Assembly: GCF_040436365.1 (NCBI RefSeq)
Contig: NZ_AP026369.1
Span: 248,001 to 312,000, forward strand
Reading direction: 5' to 3'
Length of the DNA: 64,000 nucleotides
Source of the DNA: Hydrogenimonas sp. SS33
GTDB taxonomy: Bacteria > Campylobacterota > Campylobacteria > Campylobacterales > Hydrogenimonadaceae
Below, one piece after another: positions 34,046-43,381 of the stretch. Made by a program: the position numbers and the translations under genes. The notes below the pieces were generated by a model. That model was not told the DNA's origin, made no database searches, and worked only from the letters and a program-made list of their open reading frames with translations. How positions within the stretch are numbered: position 1 is the first letter of the stretch; each line of letters begins with the position of its first letter.

Positions 34046-34372
34046 TTGAGACGCACCGTCGCCGAAACCCTCATAAGCTTTCTTCTCGGTGCCGCCTGGG
34101 CTCTGGCTCTGGGCGGTGCCGCTCTCTTTTTCTGGTCCTTTCTTCCTTTCGGATTTGTCGTCGCTTTCATGGCCGCCTTCATAGGCTCCCTTGCCGGCCT
34201 GCTCTTCGTGGTGCTGCTGGAGGTGGCGGCGCTGCAGTTCGAGCGGCAGCGGGAGATACGGCACCAGACCCGCCTGCTCAAGAAGATTCTCCAGGCGGTC
34301 GAGTCGGAGACGCCGACTACTCCGAGCGCATTGCGAGAGAGCGTAGACGATGCTTCGCTACGCGATCACTGA
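34046..34372 (+). CDS. small two-helix membrane protein
   Basis: This 108 aa protein starts at TTG 34046. Two closely spaced membrane segments (about residues 8-30 and 33-62) are followed by a basic/helical cytoplasmic tail (RQREIRHQTRLLKKILQAVESE) and a polar end that overlaps thiE by 23 bp. No cysteine or catalytic motif is visible. Similar short membrane proteins next to atpB occur in Campylobacterota. Its role is unknown, and a link to the F0 sector is only positional. Confidence 0.7.
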   Translation: MRRTVAETLISFLLGAAWALALGGAALFFWSFLPFGFVVAFMAAFIGSLAGLLFVVLLEVAALQFERQREIRHQTRLLKKILQAVESETPTTPSALRESVDDASLRDH

Positions 34373-34904
34373 CCCCGCCTACTACACCGACGACCCCACC
34401 CTTTTTGCCGACCGCGTGGCGCGGATGCTCCTGAGCCACCGTCCCGACATGGTCTGTTTCCGCGACAAACGGACCGGCCGCTACGAAACGGTGGCCGAAG
34501 CCTTTCTTTCCCTGAAAGAGCGGTTTCCGAAGACCCTCTTCCTTCTTCATGGCGACCCCGCTCTGGCGGTCAGCCTGAGAGCCGACGGCGTCCACCTTCC
34601 CTCCGACGGGGCCGGGCGCATCGAAGAGGCGAAGCGGGCCGGCCTCTTCTGTATCGTCAGCACCCACTCCCTCGAAGAGGCGGCGGCGTGCGAAGCCCTC
34701 GGTGCCGATGCCGTCACCTTCAGCCCCGTCTTTGCCTCTCCGGGCAAGGGGGAGCCCCAGGGTTTAGAGAAGTTGAAAGAAATTAAAGATAAAATATCTC
34801 TCAAAACCATTGCGTTGGGCGGTATCGTCACGCGCGAGCAGATCGAAGCGGTCGAAGAGGCCGGCGCCGACGGTTTCGCGTCGATCCGCTATTTTGTCCC
34901 ATAA
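34350..34904 (+). CDS. thiE: thiamine phosphate synthase-like protein (ThiE/TenI)
   Basis: This 184 aa TIM-barrel protein is of the ThiE/TenI family. ThiE joins hydroxymethylpyrimidine diphosphate and thiazole phosphate. [19 protein letters not shown] is the second-strand region, [24 protein letters not shown] resembles the HxGxxD..A..AdGVHL(G/P) core, and [20 protein letters not shown] and IALGGIV close the phosphate site. It is shorter than typical ThiE (about 210 aa), so a TenI-like variant function cannot be excluded. It precedes gatB by 13 bp. Confidence 0.85.
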   Translation: MLRYAITDPAYYTDDPTLFADRVARMLLSHRPDMVCFRDKRTGRYETVAEAFLSLKERFPKTLFLLHGDPALAVSLRADGVHLPSDGAGRIEEAKRAGLFCIVSTHSLEEAAACEALGADAVTFSPVFASPGKGEPQGLEKLKEIKDKISLKTIALGGIVTREQIEAVEEAGADGFASIRYFVP

Positions 34905-34917
34905 GGAACTTTTTTAT

Positions 34918-36354
34918 ATGAGCGCATTCGAAGTCATCATCGGGCTGGAGGTTCATGTCCAGCTCAACACGAAAACGAAAATTTTCTGCAACTGTGCCAC
35001 CAGTTTCGCCGACAGGCAGAACAGCCATACCTGCCCCGTATGCCTGGGGCTGCCCGGTGCGCTGCCGGTGCTGAACAAAGAGGCGGTCAGAAAGGCGATG
35101 ATGTTCGGCAACGCCATCGAGGCGACCGTCCACCGCAAGTCGGTCTTCAACCGCAAAAACTACTTCTACCCCGACCTTCCCAAGGGGTACCAGATCAGCC
35201 AGTTCGAGATTCCCATCGTCGAACACGGCCATCTGATGATCGACTTCGACGACGGTAGCCAGAAACGCGTCGGAATCACCCGGGCCCACCTTGAGGAGGA
35301 TGCGGGCAAGAACATCCACGGGGGGGACCACTCGCTGGTGGACCTGAACCGGGCGGGCACGCCCCTGCTGGAGATCGTCAGCGAGCCGGACATGCGAAGC
35401 GCCGACGAAGCGGTGCGCTACCTCAAGAAGCTCCATGCCATTGTCCGCTATCTGGGCATCAGCGACGCCAACATGCAGGAGGGCTCCTTCCGCTGCGACG
35501 TCAACGTCTCCATCCGCCCCAAAGGGGACGAGAAGCTCTACACCCGGGTCGAGATCAAAAACATGAACAGCTTCCGCTTCATCCACCAGGCTATCGACTA
35601 TGAGGTAGAGCGCCAGATCGAGGCGTGGGAGGACGGCGTCTACGACGAAGAGGTGTGGCAGGAGACCCGCCTTTTCGACCCCGACAAGGGGGAGACCCGC
35701 TCCATGCGGGGTAAGGAGGACAGCGCCGACTACCGCTACTTCCCCGAACCCGACCTGCTTCCCGTCATCCTCGACGACGCGATGATCGAAGAGGCGAAGA
35801 AGATCCCCGAAATGCCCGACGAAAAGCGGCGCCGCTACGTCGAGGAGTACGGCCTGCGCCCCTACGACGCGGCGGTCATCACCGCCGAAGTGGAGACGGC
35901 CGCCTATTTCGAAGCGATGGTGGCGGAAGGCGCCGACCCGAAAGAGGCGGCCAAATGGCTCACCGTCGAACTCCCCGCGCGCCTGAAGGGCGGCATGGGG
36001 GTCGACGAAGCGCCGGTGCGTCCAGCCCAGCTCGCCAAGCTGATCGGACGCATCGCCGACGGCACCATCAGCGGCAAGGCGGGCAAAGAGGTGCTCGACT
36101 ACCTCTTCGAACATGAAGGGGCCGACGTTGACAGCGCCATCGAAATGCTGGGCCTCAAACAGGTCAGCGACGACGGCACCATCCTGGCCCTCATCGACAA
36201 CGTGCTCGCCGCCAATGCGGACAAAGTGGAAGAGTACAGAAACGGCAAGGAGAAGCTCTTCGGCTTCTTCGTCGGGCAGGTGATGAAAGCCTCCAAAGGC
36301 ACCGCCAATCCCGGCAAGGTGAACCAACTCCTCAAAGAGCGTCTCAACTCTTGA
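34918..36354 (+). CDS. gatB: Asp/Glu-tRNA(Asn/Gln) amidotransferase subunit B
   Basis: GatB is the kinase and tRNA-binding subunit of GatCAB, which makes Gln-tRNA(Gln) and/or Asn-tRNA(Asn) in bacteria without the matching synthetases. The protein has 478 aa from ATG 34918 (AAGGAAC 10 nt upstream). [22 protein letters not shown] and ranges [32 protein letters not shown] are signatures. The C-terminal YqeY-like domain ends with [16 protein letters not shown]. It overlaps the K+ channel gene by 4 bp (TTGA). gatA and gatC are elsewhere. Confidence 0.97.
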   Translation: MSAFEVIIGLEVHVQLNTKTKIFCNCATSFADRQNSHTCPVCLGLPGALPVLNKEAVRKAMMFGNAIEATVHRKSVFNRKNYFYPDLPKGYQISQFEIPIVEHGHLMIDFDDGSQKRVGITRAHLEEDAGKNIHGGDHSLVDLNRAGTPLLEIVSEPDMRSADEAVRYLKKLHAIVRYLGISDANMQEGSFRCDVNVSIRPKGDEKLYTRVEIKNMNSFRFIHQAIDYEVERQIEAWEDGVYDEEVWQETRLFDPDKGETRSMRGKEDSADYRYFPEPDLLPVILDDAMIEEAKKIPEMPDEKRRRYVEEYGLRPYDAAVITAEVETAAYFEAMVAEGADPKEAAKWLTVELPARLKGGMGVDEAPVRPAQLAKLIGRIADGTISGKAGKEVLDYLFEHEGADVDSAIEMLGLKQVSDDGTILALIDNVLAANADKVEEYRNGKEKLFGFFVGQVMKASKGTANPGKVNQLLKERLNS

Positions 36355-37949
36355 AAGAGCTCTTCGTCAAATATCTCGTCGCGTTTTCCTACTACCTGGA
36401 GAGCGCCCCCCGTTACAAACGGGTCAAGCGCTTTTTCAACAACCTCCTCAATAACGACGACTACCCCTACAAAAAATATTTCGACCTCTTCATGGTCTTC
36501 ATCATCCTCTCTTCGGTCATCATTCTCGTGGAGGATGTCCACCACCATGTGGCGAAGTTCCTGGAGTGGTACGACCTCTATGTCGTCACCGTCATCTTCA
36601 TCGTCGAATACCTGCTGCGCCTCTGGGTCTACGGCGACATCCACAAGATCGTCATCGCACGCTACGAAGAGGCGGAGTTTTTCGAAAAGGAGTTCTCCCT
36701 CAAGAACCTTTTCAGCGAAATCTTCGCCCTCAAGTGGGAGTATGTCACCTCCATCCCCGCCATCATCGACCTGATCGCCATCCTTCCCAGCTACCGGGAA
36801 CTGCGGGTACTGCGGGTTTTCGTCCTCTTTCGCGCCTTCAAAATGCTGCGCTACTCCAAGAGCCTGCTGCAGTTTTTCGACATCCTCAAAAACAAGAAGA
36901 TCGAACTCTACGCCCTCTTCCTGCTGCTATCGTTCTTTACCCTGATCGCGTCGCTGATGATCTACGTCTTCGAAGGGGCGGGGCAGAATCCCAACCTGCA
37001 CAACCTCTTCGACGCGGTCTACTGGGCGGTGGTGACGGTAACGACGGTCGGGTACGGAGATATTTCGCCGGTGACGGACGAGGGGCGCATCGTCGCCATC
37101 TTCGTCATCCTGACGGGCGTGGGGGCGATGACCTTCCTCACCTCCATCATCGTCTCCGCCTTTGGGGAGAAGCTTCCCGAAATCAAGCGGACGCGGGTGC
37201 TCAACCAGGTCGCCAAAACCAAAGATCTCAACCTGGTCTGCGGTTATGGAAAAATCGGCCAGATCGTCTCCGACAAGCTTCGCGCCCAGGGGGAGAAGGT
37301 GCTTGTCATCGAGACCGACGAAAAGAAGGTGGAAAAAGCGGAGCTGGACGGCTTCAGGGTTCTGCAGGCCGATGCCACCAAAAGCGACACGCTCCTGAAG
37401 CTGAAGTTCTGTGACAACGTCAAGGCGGTCATCGCGGTCACCCATAATGATATTATCAACGTCTTCATCACGATCAACGCCCGAAGCCTCTGCAAGCGCG
37501 TGGAGATCATCGCCCGCTGCAGCGAAAAGAGTGTAGCGACGAAACTGAAACTGGCGGGGGCGAACCATCTCATCATGCCCGAAGAGATCGCGGGCCTGCT
37601 TGGCGCCGTCTACATCGGCCAGCCCGTCGCCTTCGACGCCCTGCAGGCGATTCTGACGAGAAAGAAGTCGGCGCGGATCGATGAAATAGAAATCAAGAAA
37701 GGCTCCATGCTCGACGGCAAGCGGGTGGGGGACTACGACTTCACGGCCTCCAGGCTGGTGCTTCTGGCGGTTCTGAAGCCCATCAAGGCGGGAGAGGAGG
37801 GGGAGGTGACCCACTACGTCATTTTCAACCCGCCGGAAGAGACGGAGCTGCACGCCCACGACGTGCTGGTGGTGATGGGTTATACCGTCAGCATCGCGGA
37901 TTTCAAAGAGAGGATGCTCGAAAGTGTTCGATACAATAAAGAAAGATAA
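36351..37949 (+). CDS. voltage-gated-type potassium channel with cytoplasmic TrkA (RCK) domains
   Basis: This 532 aa channel starts at TTG 36351. A six-segment ion-channel region (about residues 45-270) holds an S4-like charged helix ([21 protein letters not shown]) and the K+ filter TTVGYGD at 231-237. A TrkA-N/RCK domain with the nucleotide motif [11 protein letters not shown] follows, then a TrkA-C domain at the C-terminus. This architecture is that of Kch-type channels. The gene is coupled to gatB and overlaps the next TrkA-N gene by 26 bp. Confidence 0.92.
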   Translation: MKELFVKYLVAFSYYLESAPRYKRVKRFFNNLLNNDDYPYKKYFDLFMVFIILSSVIILVEDVHHHVAKFLEWYDLYVVTVIFIVEYLLRLWVYGDIHKIVIARYEEAEFFEKEFSLKNLFSEIFALKWEYVTSIPAIIDLIAILPSYRELRVLRVFVLFRAFKMLRYSKSLLQFFDILKNKKIELYALFLLLSFFTLIASLMIYVFEGAGQNPNLHNLFDAVYWAVVTVTTVGYGDISPVTDEGRIVAIFVILTGVGAMTFLTSIIVSAFGEKLPEIKRTRVLNQVAKTKDLNLVCGYGKIGQIVSDKLRAQGEKVLVIETDEKKVEKAELDGFRVLQADATKSDTLLKLKFCDNVKAVIAVTHNDIINVFITINARSLCKRVEIIARCSEKSVATKLKLAGANHLIMPEEIAGLLGAVYIGQPVAFDALQAILTRKKSARIDEIEIKKGSMLDGKRVGDYDFTASRLVLLAVLKPIKAGEEGEVTHYVIFNPPEETELHAHDVLVVMGYTVSIADFKERMLESVRYNKER

Positions 37950-38640
37950 CCGGGAGATCATCCTCTTCGGTTACGGCAAACTGGGCCACCGGGTCTACGA
38001 AATGCTTTCGACCTATTTCACTAAGATCACCGTGGTGGAGCAGACGGAGTTGCTGACCCGGGATGCGAAAGAACACGGCATCGCCAAATCCTTCACCGTC
38101 GACTTCAAACACGACCAGGAACTCATCGACCTGGGGCTGGAGAACAAAATCCTCTTCTGCGCCATGGATGAGATGGCGATGAACATCTTTCTCGTCCTCT
38201 CGCTGCGGAGCATGACCAAAGAGTCGACGATTATCTCCATCTCCACCTCGGCGGAGAATACCCGGAAGCTGAAATTCATCGGTGCCGACAAGGTGATCGA
38301 CATCTACGAAGCGAGCGCCAACCGCATCGTCGACATCATCACCCGTCCCGCCGTGACGCGGGTGCTGGACGAGATTATCTTCGTCGACAACGGCATCAGC
38401 CTGGAGGAGATCGAAATTCCCCCCGACAGCTTTCTGGAGGGCAAATATGTCCACGAGATCGACTTCAAGGAGTTCGGGTTGATTTTGGTGGGCATTACCG
38501 ACAAAGAGATGGGGGACGACTTCATCTTCGTCTCCCGGGGCATCGACCACAAGTTCGACGCCGGGGACATTCTGGTCCTGCTTGGAGAGAGTTACGACCT
38601 GGACCGATTCTACAAAAAACTGACCGGGGGTAGAGCATGA
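37924..38640 (+). CDS. TrkA-N/TrkA-C (RCK) protein paired with potassium channel
   Basis: This 238 aa soluble protein starts at GTG 37924, inside the end of the channel gene. The N-terminal Rossmann fold IILFGYGKLGHRVYEML is a TrkA-N domain; the C-terminal half (LEEIEIPPDSFLEGKYVHEIDF to ILVLLGES) is TrkA-C. It repeats the cytoplasmic domain organisation of the upstream channel without a pore and is likely a partner that forms mixed RCK gating rings. It overlaps gpsA by 4 bp. The partnership is inferred from gene order. Confidence 0.85.
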   Translation: MFDTIKKDNREIILFGYGKLGHRVYEMLSTYFTKITVVEQTELLTRDAKEHGIAKSFTVDFKHDQELIDLGLENKILFCAMDEMAMNIFLVLSLRSMTKESTIISISTSAENTRKLKFIGADKVIDIYEASANRIVDIITRPAVTRVLDEIIFVDNGISLEEIEIPPDSFLEGKYVHEIDFKEFGLILVGITDKEMGDDFIFVSRGIDHKFDAGDILVLLGESYDLDRFYKKLTGGRA

Positions 38641-39539
38641 AAAAGATCGCCGTCATCGGAGCGGGGAAGTGGGGGCAGGCGCTGGCCCATGCCCTGAGCC
38701 AGCGTTGCGACGTGGTCATCACGTCGCGCCACCGCCGCGACCTGCCCAACTTCGTCTCGCTGGAGGAGGCGCTCGAGAGGGATTGGATCGTCATGGTCAT
38801 CTCGGCCCAGGCGGTCCGGGGGTGGCTGACGGAGCACCGCCCTTTCACCGAACGGCACCGGGTTATGGTCGCCTCCAAGGGGATCGACGCCGACACCGGC
38901 GCCTTTATGAACGAGATTTTCGAGGAGTTCGTGGAGCCCTCCCGCCTCTCCTATGTCAGCGGCCCCTCCTTCGCCAAGGAGGTGATGGCCTCCCTTCCCA
39001 CGGCGGTCGTGGTGAGCAGCCACAACCGGCTCGTCGCCCAGGAATGGGCCGACGCCTTTCCCGACTTCATGAAGACCTACACCGACACCGATGTGGTCGG
39101 CTCGGAAGTGGGGGGCGCCTACAAAAACGTTATCGCCATCGCGGCGGGCATCTGTGAAGGGCTGCGTTTGGGCAGCAACGCCAAAGCGGCCCTGGTCTCC
39201 CGGGGCCTGGTGGAGATGGCACGCTTCGGCCGCCATTTCGGCGCCAAAGAGGAGACTTTCCTCTCCCTGACGGGGGCGGGGGATCTGTTTCTGACGGCCA
39301 ACAGCCCCCTCTCGCGCAACTACCGGGTGGGACTGGGGCTGGCGGAGGGCAAAAGCCTGGAGAGAATTCTCGAAGAGCTGGGTGAAGTGGCGGAAGGAAT
39401 CGGCACCGCCAGGGCGCTGCACAAAATCTCCGTCGAAAACGACATCTACCTGCCCATCGCGAACGAAGTCTTCGAAATCCTGGGCGGCAAGGATGTGCGC
39501 CAAAGCCTGAAAGATCTACTCTCACACAGGAGGAAGTGA
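38637..39539 (+). CDS. gpsA: glycerol-3-phosphate dehydrogenase [NAD(P)+]
   Basis: GpsA reduces dihydroxyacetone phosphate to sn-glycerol-3-phosphate for phospholipid synthesis. The protein has 300 aa. The cofactor fold is IAVIGAGKWGQALAHAL. VSGPSFAKEVMASLPTAVVV and the catalytic-lysine region GGAYKNVIAIAAGICEGL follow, then LTGAGDLFLTANSPLSRNYRVG. All are usual. It sits between the TrkA-N gene and proA with short overlaps on both sides (ATGA and TGATG). Confidence 0.96.
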   Translation: MKKIAVIGAGKWGQALAHALSQRCDVVITSRHRRDLPNFVSLEEALERDWIVMVISAQAVRGWLTEHRPFTERHRVMVASKGIDADTGAFMNEIFEEFVEPSRLSYVSGPSFAKEVMASLPTAVVVSSHNRLVAQEWADAFPDFMKTYTDTDVVGSEVGGAYKNVIAIAAGICEGLRLGSNAKAALVSRGLVEMARFGRHFGAKEETFLSLTGAGDLFLTANSPLSRNYRVGLGLAEGKSLERILEELGEVAEGIGTARALHKISVENDIYLPIANEVFEILGGKDVRQSLKDLLSHRRK

Positions 39540-40771
39540 TGGAAAGCTATCTGAAAGAGGCCAAAGAGGCCGCCTCGGTCCTGGCGACGCTCAGAGGCGA
39601 GCGCAAAAACGCGGTGTTGCGCCAGATCGCCGACGCGCTGGAGGCCGATACGGAGCGGATCGTCGAGCACAACCGAAAAGATATGGAGGCGGGCGAGCGC
39701 AGCGGCCTCTCTTCGGCGCTGATGGACCGGCTCTATCTGGATGCAGATCGCATCGCCGGCATGGCGCAGGCGGTGAGGGAGATCGCCGCGCTCAAAGAGC
39801 CAGTGGGCCGGGTACTGGAGGGCTGGATGACCGACAACGGCCTGCGCATCGAGAAGGTGACCATTCCCATCGGCGTCATCGGCATCATCTACGAATCGCG
39901 CCCCAACGTCACCAGCGACGCGGCGGCGCTCTGCTTCAAGAGCGGGAATGTCGCCATTCTCAAAGGGGGGAAGGAGGCGCAGCACAGCAACGAGGCGATC
40001 GCCTCGATCATCCGGGAGACGCTGGAGCGCAACGGCCTGCCCAGAGCTCTGGTGAGCCTGCTCCCCGACGCCAGCCGGGAGGGAGTGGCGAAGCTGATAA
40101 AGATGGACAGATATGTCGATCTCATCATCCCCCGGGGCGGCGAAAAGCTGATCCGTTTCGTCAGCGAAAACGCCACGGTGCCGGTGGTCAAACACGACAA
40201 GGGGCTCTGCCACACCTACATCCACGCCGGCGCGGATCTGGAGGAGGCGGTGAAGATCGCCGTCAACGCCAAGTGCCAGCGCCCCGGCGTCTGCAACGCC
40301 ATGGAGACCCTCATCGTCGACCGGGCCGTCGCCGCCGAAGCACTCCCCAGACTCAAGGCAGCTTTCGACGCCCAGGGGACGAAACTGCTGGGCGACGAAG
40401 CGACCCGCAGCCACATCGAGGCCGAAGCGGCGACGGAAGAGGATTACGACACCGAGTACCTGGCCAACATCCTCTCCATCAGAGTGGTCGACGGCATCGA
40501 CGAAGCGATCGCCCATATCCGGCGCTACGGCTCGGGCCACAGCGAGGCGATAATCACCAACGACCACCGGGCGGCGGAGAGGTTCCTCAACGAAGTGGAT
40601 GCCGCCTGCGTCTATGTCAACGCCTCCACCCGCTTCACCGACGGCGGCGCTTTCGGCTTCGGCGCGGAAGTGGGCATCAGCACCAATAAACTCCATGCCA
40701 GGGGGCCCATGGGCATCAACGACCTGACCACCTACAAATACAAAATCTTCGGGGAGGGGCAGATCCGCTGA
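39539..40771 (+). CDS. proA: gamma-glutamyl phosphate reductase
   Basis: ProA reduces gamma-glutamyl phosphate to glutamate semialdehyde in proline synthesis. The protein has 410 aa from ATG 39539 (AGGAGGAAG directly upstream). IPIGVIGIIYESRPNVTSDAAALC and IPRGGEKLIRFV are signatures. The catalytic cysteine lies in NAKCQRPGVCNAMETL, and FGFGAEVGISTNKLHARGPMGI is the C-terminal motif. proB is not present. It shares a stop/start junction with the following ABC ATPase gene. Confidence 0.97.
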   Translation: MESYLKEAKEAASVLATLRGERKNAVLRQIADALEADTERIVEHNRKDMEAGERSGLSSALMDRLYLDADRIAGMAQAVREIAALKEPVGRVLEGWMTDNGLRIEKVTIPIGVIGIIYESRPNVTSDAAALCFKSGNVAILKGGKEAQHSNEAIASIIRETLERNGLPRALVSLLPDASREGVAKLIKMDRYVDLIIPRGGEKLIRFVSENATVPVVKHDKGLCHTYIHAGADLEEAVKIAVNAKCQRPGVCNAMETLIVDRAVAAEALPRLKAAFDAQGTKLLGDEATRSHIEAEAATEEDYDTEYLANILSIRVVDGIDEAIAHIRRYGSGHSEAIITNDHRAAERFLNEVDAACVYVNASTRFTDGGAFGFGAEVGISTNKLHARGPMGINDLTTYKYKIFGEGQIR

Positions 40772-41349
40772 TGGCTGCCGGCGAGGTGGTGCTGAAGATC
40801 GAGGGTCTTACCTTCGGCTATTCGAAAGAGAAGCTCCTTTACAAGGATTTCTTCCTGACATTGCGCCGGGGGGAGATCGTCACGATCCTCGGCCCCAGCG
40901 GCAGCGGCAAGAGTACCCTTTTCGAATTGATCGCCGGCAACCTCAAACCGATGGCCGGGCGTATCGAAAAAGCCCCCTTCTCCCAGGTCTTCCAGGACCC
41001 CTACAGCTCCTTCCACCCCACCTACACCATCGAAAACCAGATCGCCGACGTGGCGCCGACGGAGGGGATGGCCTCTTTGGCGTCGCAGATGGGCATCGAC
41101 CCCGCGCTTTTGCGAAAATTTCCCCATGAACTCTCCGGCGGGCAGCTGCAGCGCGCCTCCATCCTCAGGGCCCTGCTGATGCGCCCGAAACTTCTGCTGG
41201 CGGACGAACCCACCTCGGCCCTGGATAACCTCATTCAGCTGGATGTGATGAAGATGCTCCTTGAAACCCTGAAAGAGGTGGGGATTTTGATGATCACCCA
41301 TGACCGTGACCTTGCCCGGTGGTGCAGCGACCGGATCGTGGAACTTTAG
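40771..41349 (+). CDS. short ABC transporter ATP-binding protein
   Basis: This is a 192 aa ABC ATPase, short for the superfamily. Walker A is GPSGSGKST, the Q-loop is FQDPYSSFHPTYTIENQI, the signature is LSGGQLQRASILRALL, and Walker B continues ADEPTSALDNL, then the H-loop ITHDRDL. The Q-loop with DPYSS and the DNLIQ region resemble oligopeptide/nickel uptake or PhnK-like ATPases. The segment between Walker A and the Q-loop is much reduced. No permease is nearby, and the substrate is unknown. Confidence 0.85.
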   Translation: MAAGEVVLKIEGLTFGYSKEKLLYKDFFLTLRRGEIVTILGPSGSGKSTLFELIAGNLKPMAGRIEKAPFSQVFQDPYSSFHPTYTIENQIADVAPTEGMASLASQMGIDPALLRKFPHELSGGQLQRASILRALLMRPKLLLADEPTSALDNLIQLDVMKMLLETLKEVGILMITHDRDLARWCSDRIVEL

Positions 41350-41366
41350 AAGTGCCCTATAGCACC

Positions 41367-42347
41367 ATGCGAATTGTCTGGGCGTTGATGGCGACAGCGC
41401 TTCTCCTTTTTTCCGAAACTCTTCACCCCTCGGCGCGTTTGGAGGTGCCGGGGATCGTCACCGACATCGCCCTGGAGGGAAACAGGCTCTATGTCGCCAC
41501 CGACGAGGGAAGCGTGACGCTCTTCGATCTTGACACCCTTAAACTCCTCGGACGACTGCGGTTACCTGAAACCCTCGACGGGGCTGGAAAGAAGATCCCC
41601 ATGCGCATCGAGAGTGTCGATGTACGCAAAGGGCGCGTACTGGTGACGGCCATCGGCAAAAACGGCTTTCGGCAGGTCTGGCTTTTCGGAAAAGGTAAGG
41701 TGCGCTCCCTCGTTTCGCCCGAAAAGCGGATGATGGTCAGGTGGGCCCGTTTCGCCGGTGACGGCCATGTGGTACTGCTGACCTACGGTGCGGAGATTCT
41801 GCGCTACTCTCTGGAGGAAGGGGGCATTCTCTACCGAAAAGAGGTGAGCGGATCCACGCCGGGTGACATGAGCGTCGATGGTGAGGGGCGCTACGCCTAT
41901 GTGGCTGATGAAGGAGGCGAAGTATGGAAGATCGACCTGGCGAGCGGAGAAAGAGTGGGAAATCTTCCTTCGAAGCATCTGGACCAGATCTTCTCCATCG
42001 CCCATGCCGGCGGGGTCATGGTGACCGGCGGCAGGGACCGAAAGGTGGTCGTGCTCTACCGTGGGCGTCGCTATACGCTCTGGAGCGGTTTTCCCGTCTA
42101 CTGCGTGGGGCTCTCCCCGGACGGCGGGAGGGGGGTCTACAGCGACGGCGATGCCCAGCTGCTGAAACTCTTCGATACGGCGACGGGACGCATCGAGGCG
42201 GTGCTCGAGGGGCACCGTTCCGTCGTCAACCGGATTCTCTTCGCCGGGAATGGGCGACTCGTCACTTCGGAACAGGGCCCAGCGGTGCTGATATGGGATG
42301 TGAATTCGACACGAAAGGAGCGAGATGGAAAAGATGAGCGAGAGTGA
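41367..42347 (+). CDS. exported WD40-like beta-propeller protein (NapL-like)
   Basis: This 326 aa protein starts at ATG 41367. A signal peptide (MRIVWALMATALLLFSETLHPSA) is followed by repeated beta-propeller blades such as IALEGNRLYVATDEGSVTLFDLDTLKLLGRL and MSVDGEGRYAYVADEGGEVWKIDLASGERV, ending with VNRILFAGNGRLVTSEQGPAVLIWDV. This layout resembles NapL, a propeller protein of the epsilonproteobacterial periplasmic nitrate reductase operon. No nap genes are nearby, so NapL is a guess and a general periplasmic propeller is equally possible. It overlaps the next small gene by 23 bp. Confidence 0.75.
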   Translation: MRIVWALMATALLLFSETLHPSARLEVPGIVTDIALEGNRLYVATDEGSVTLFDLDTLKLLGRLRLPETLDGAGKKIPMRIESVDVRKGRVLVTAIGKNGFRQVWLFGKGKVRSLVSPEKRMMVRWARFAGDGHVVLLTYGAEILRYSLEEGGILYRKEVSGSTPGDMSVDGEGRYAYVADEGGEVWKIDLASGERVGNLPSKHLDQIFSIAHAGGVMVTGGRDRKVVVLYRGRRYTLWSGFPVYCVGLSPDGGRGVYSDGDAQLLKLFDTATGRIEAVLEGHRSVVNRILFAGNGRLVTSEQGPAVLIWDVNSTRKERDGKDERE

Positions 42348-42519
42348 GCTGACGGCCCTGATGGTCCGCCTGAAGCGGCGATACAGGGAGGAGAAAGCAA
42401 AACTGCCGTGGGCCCAGGATGATGTGGAGGAGGGGGATATCCTGGAGACGATGGAGACGCTCAAGAAAAAGATCAAGGCGATCGCCAAAGAGCTGGAAAG
42501 GCGCCATGACTCCGAGTGA
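42325..42519 (+). CDS. small charged helical protein
   Basis: This 64 aa protein begins at ATG 42325 with AAAGGAG upstream, within the end of the propeller gene. It is nearly all charged helix: LMVRLKRRYREEKAKLPWAQDD, then a second helix METLKKKIKAIAKELERR. No known domain is seen. It lies between the propeller gene and the eIF-2B-like gene, overlapping both. It is supported by its ribosome site, frame continuity and Campylobacterota-like density, but by no homology that I can name. Confidence 0.6.
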   Translation: MEKMSESELTALMVRLKRRYREEKAKLPWAQDDVEEGDILETMETLKKKIKAIAKELERRHDSE

Positions 42520-43381
42520 GTGGAGAGATCTCCTCGACGCCATCGAAAGGGATGCCCTCCACGGGGCGACGTGGCTGACCGAAAAGGGGGCGGCGCTGTT
42601 GCTCTCCATGTTGCAAAAGGACGCCCCGGCGGAGGAGCTGGAAACGGCGGCGGTTTCTCTGGCGAGAGCGAGGCCGATGATGGCGTCGCTCTTCAACCTG
42701 GCCAACGGATTTCTGTGGGCATGGAGCCGGAACAAAGATATGGCCGCCGCTTTCGTGCGCGACTACCTCGCCGGTTTGAGGGGAGAGGGGAGTGCAGCCG
42801 CCCAAAAAGCCGCTTCCATCCTCCGAGAGGGTGACACGCTCTTGACCCATTCCGCCAGCTCCCTGGTGGAAAAGGCGCTTTTGCAGGCCCATGCCGAAGG
42901 AAAAGGGTTTCGTGTCTACTGCACCGAATCACGCCCGAAATGCGAAGGGATGTCCCTGGCGAAGCGGCTCTGCGAAGCGGGCATCGACGCGACCCTTATC
43001 GTTGATGCGGCGGCGGGGGAGGTTGCGCGGCGCTGCGATAAAATCCTGATCGGCTCGGACGGCATCGGATCCTTCGGCCTGGTGCACAAGATGGGGACGA
43101 TGCCCCTCTCCTGCCTCGCCAAAAGCGGAGGCGTTCCTCTCTATGCCGTCGCCACCTCCCAAAAGGTGTGGCCCGCGGCTTTTGCGAAGCCCGTCGAGAA
43201 AGAGAAGGATCCGAAGGATTTGGGTGTCGAAGGGTGTTTCGATGTGGAGAACCGCTATTTCGATATCACGCCTCCGGAATGGTTGGGACGCTTTCTGACG
43301 GCGGAGGGGGAGATGACGTGGGAGGGAGTTTTGAAAAGATACGGGAGAGAGGCGATCCACCCGCTGCTGATCAGCGGCTGA
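42506..43381 (+). CDS. eIF-2B alpha/beta/delta-like protein
   Basis: This 291 aa protein is of the initiation factor 2B-related isomerase superfamily, which includes ribose-1,5-bisphosphate isomerase and methylthioribose-1-phosphate isomerase. LLTHSASSLVEKALLQAHAEG, VYCTESRPKCEGMSLAKRL and IGSDGIGSFGLVHKMGTMPLS with a following GVPLYAVATSQK are the superfamily motifs. It is too divergent for a substrate call; a sugar-phosphate isomerase role is possible. It ends 11 bp inside the convergent PlsC gene. Confidence 0.8.
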   Translation: MTPSEWRDLLDAIERDALHGATWLTEKGAALLLSMLQKDAPAEELETAAVSLARARPMMASLFNLANGFLWAWSRNKDMAAAFVRDYLAGLRGEGSAAAQKAASILREGDTLLTHSASSLVEKALLQAHAEGKGFRVYCTESRPKCEGMSLAKRLCEAGIDATLIVDAAAGEVARRCDKILIGSDGIGSFGLVHKMGTMPLSCLAKSGGVPLYAVATSQKVWPAAFAKPVEKEKDPKDLGVEGCFDVENRYFDITPPEWLGRFLTAEGEMTWEGVLKRYGREAIHPLLISG

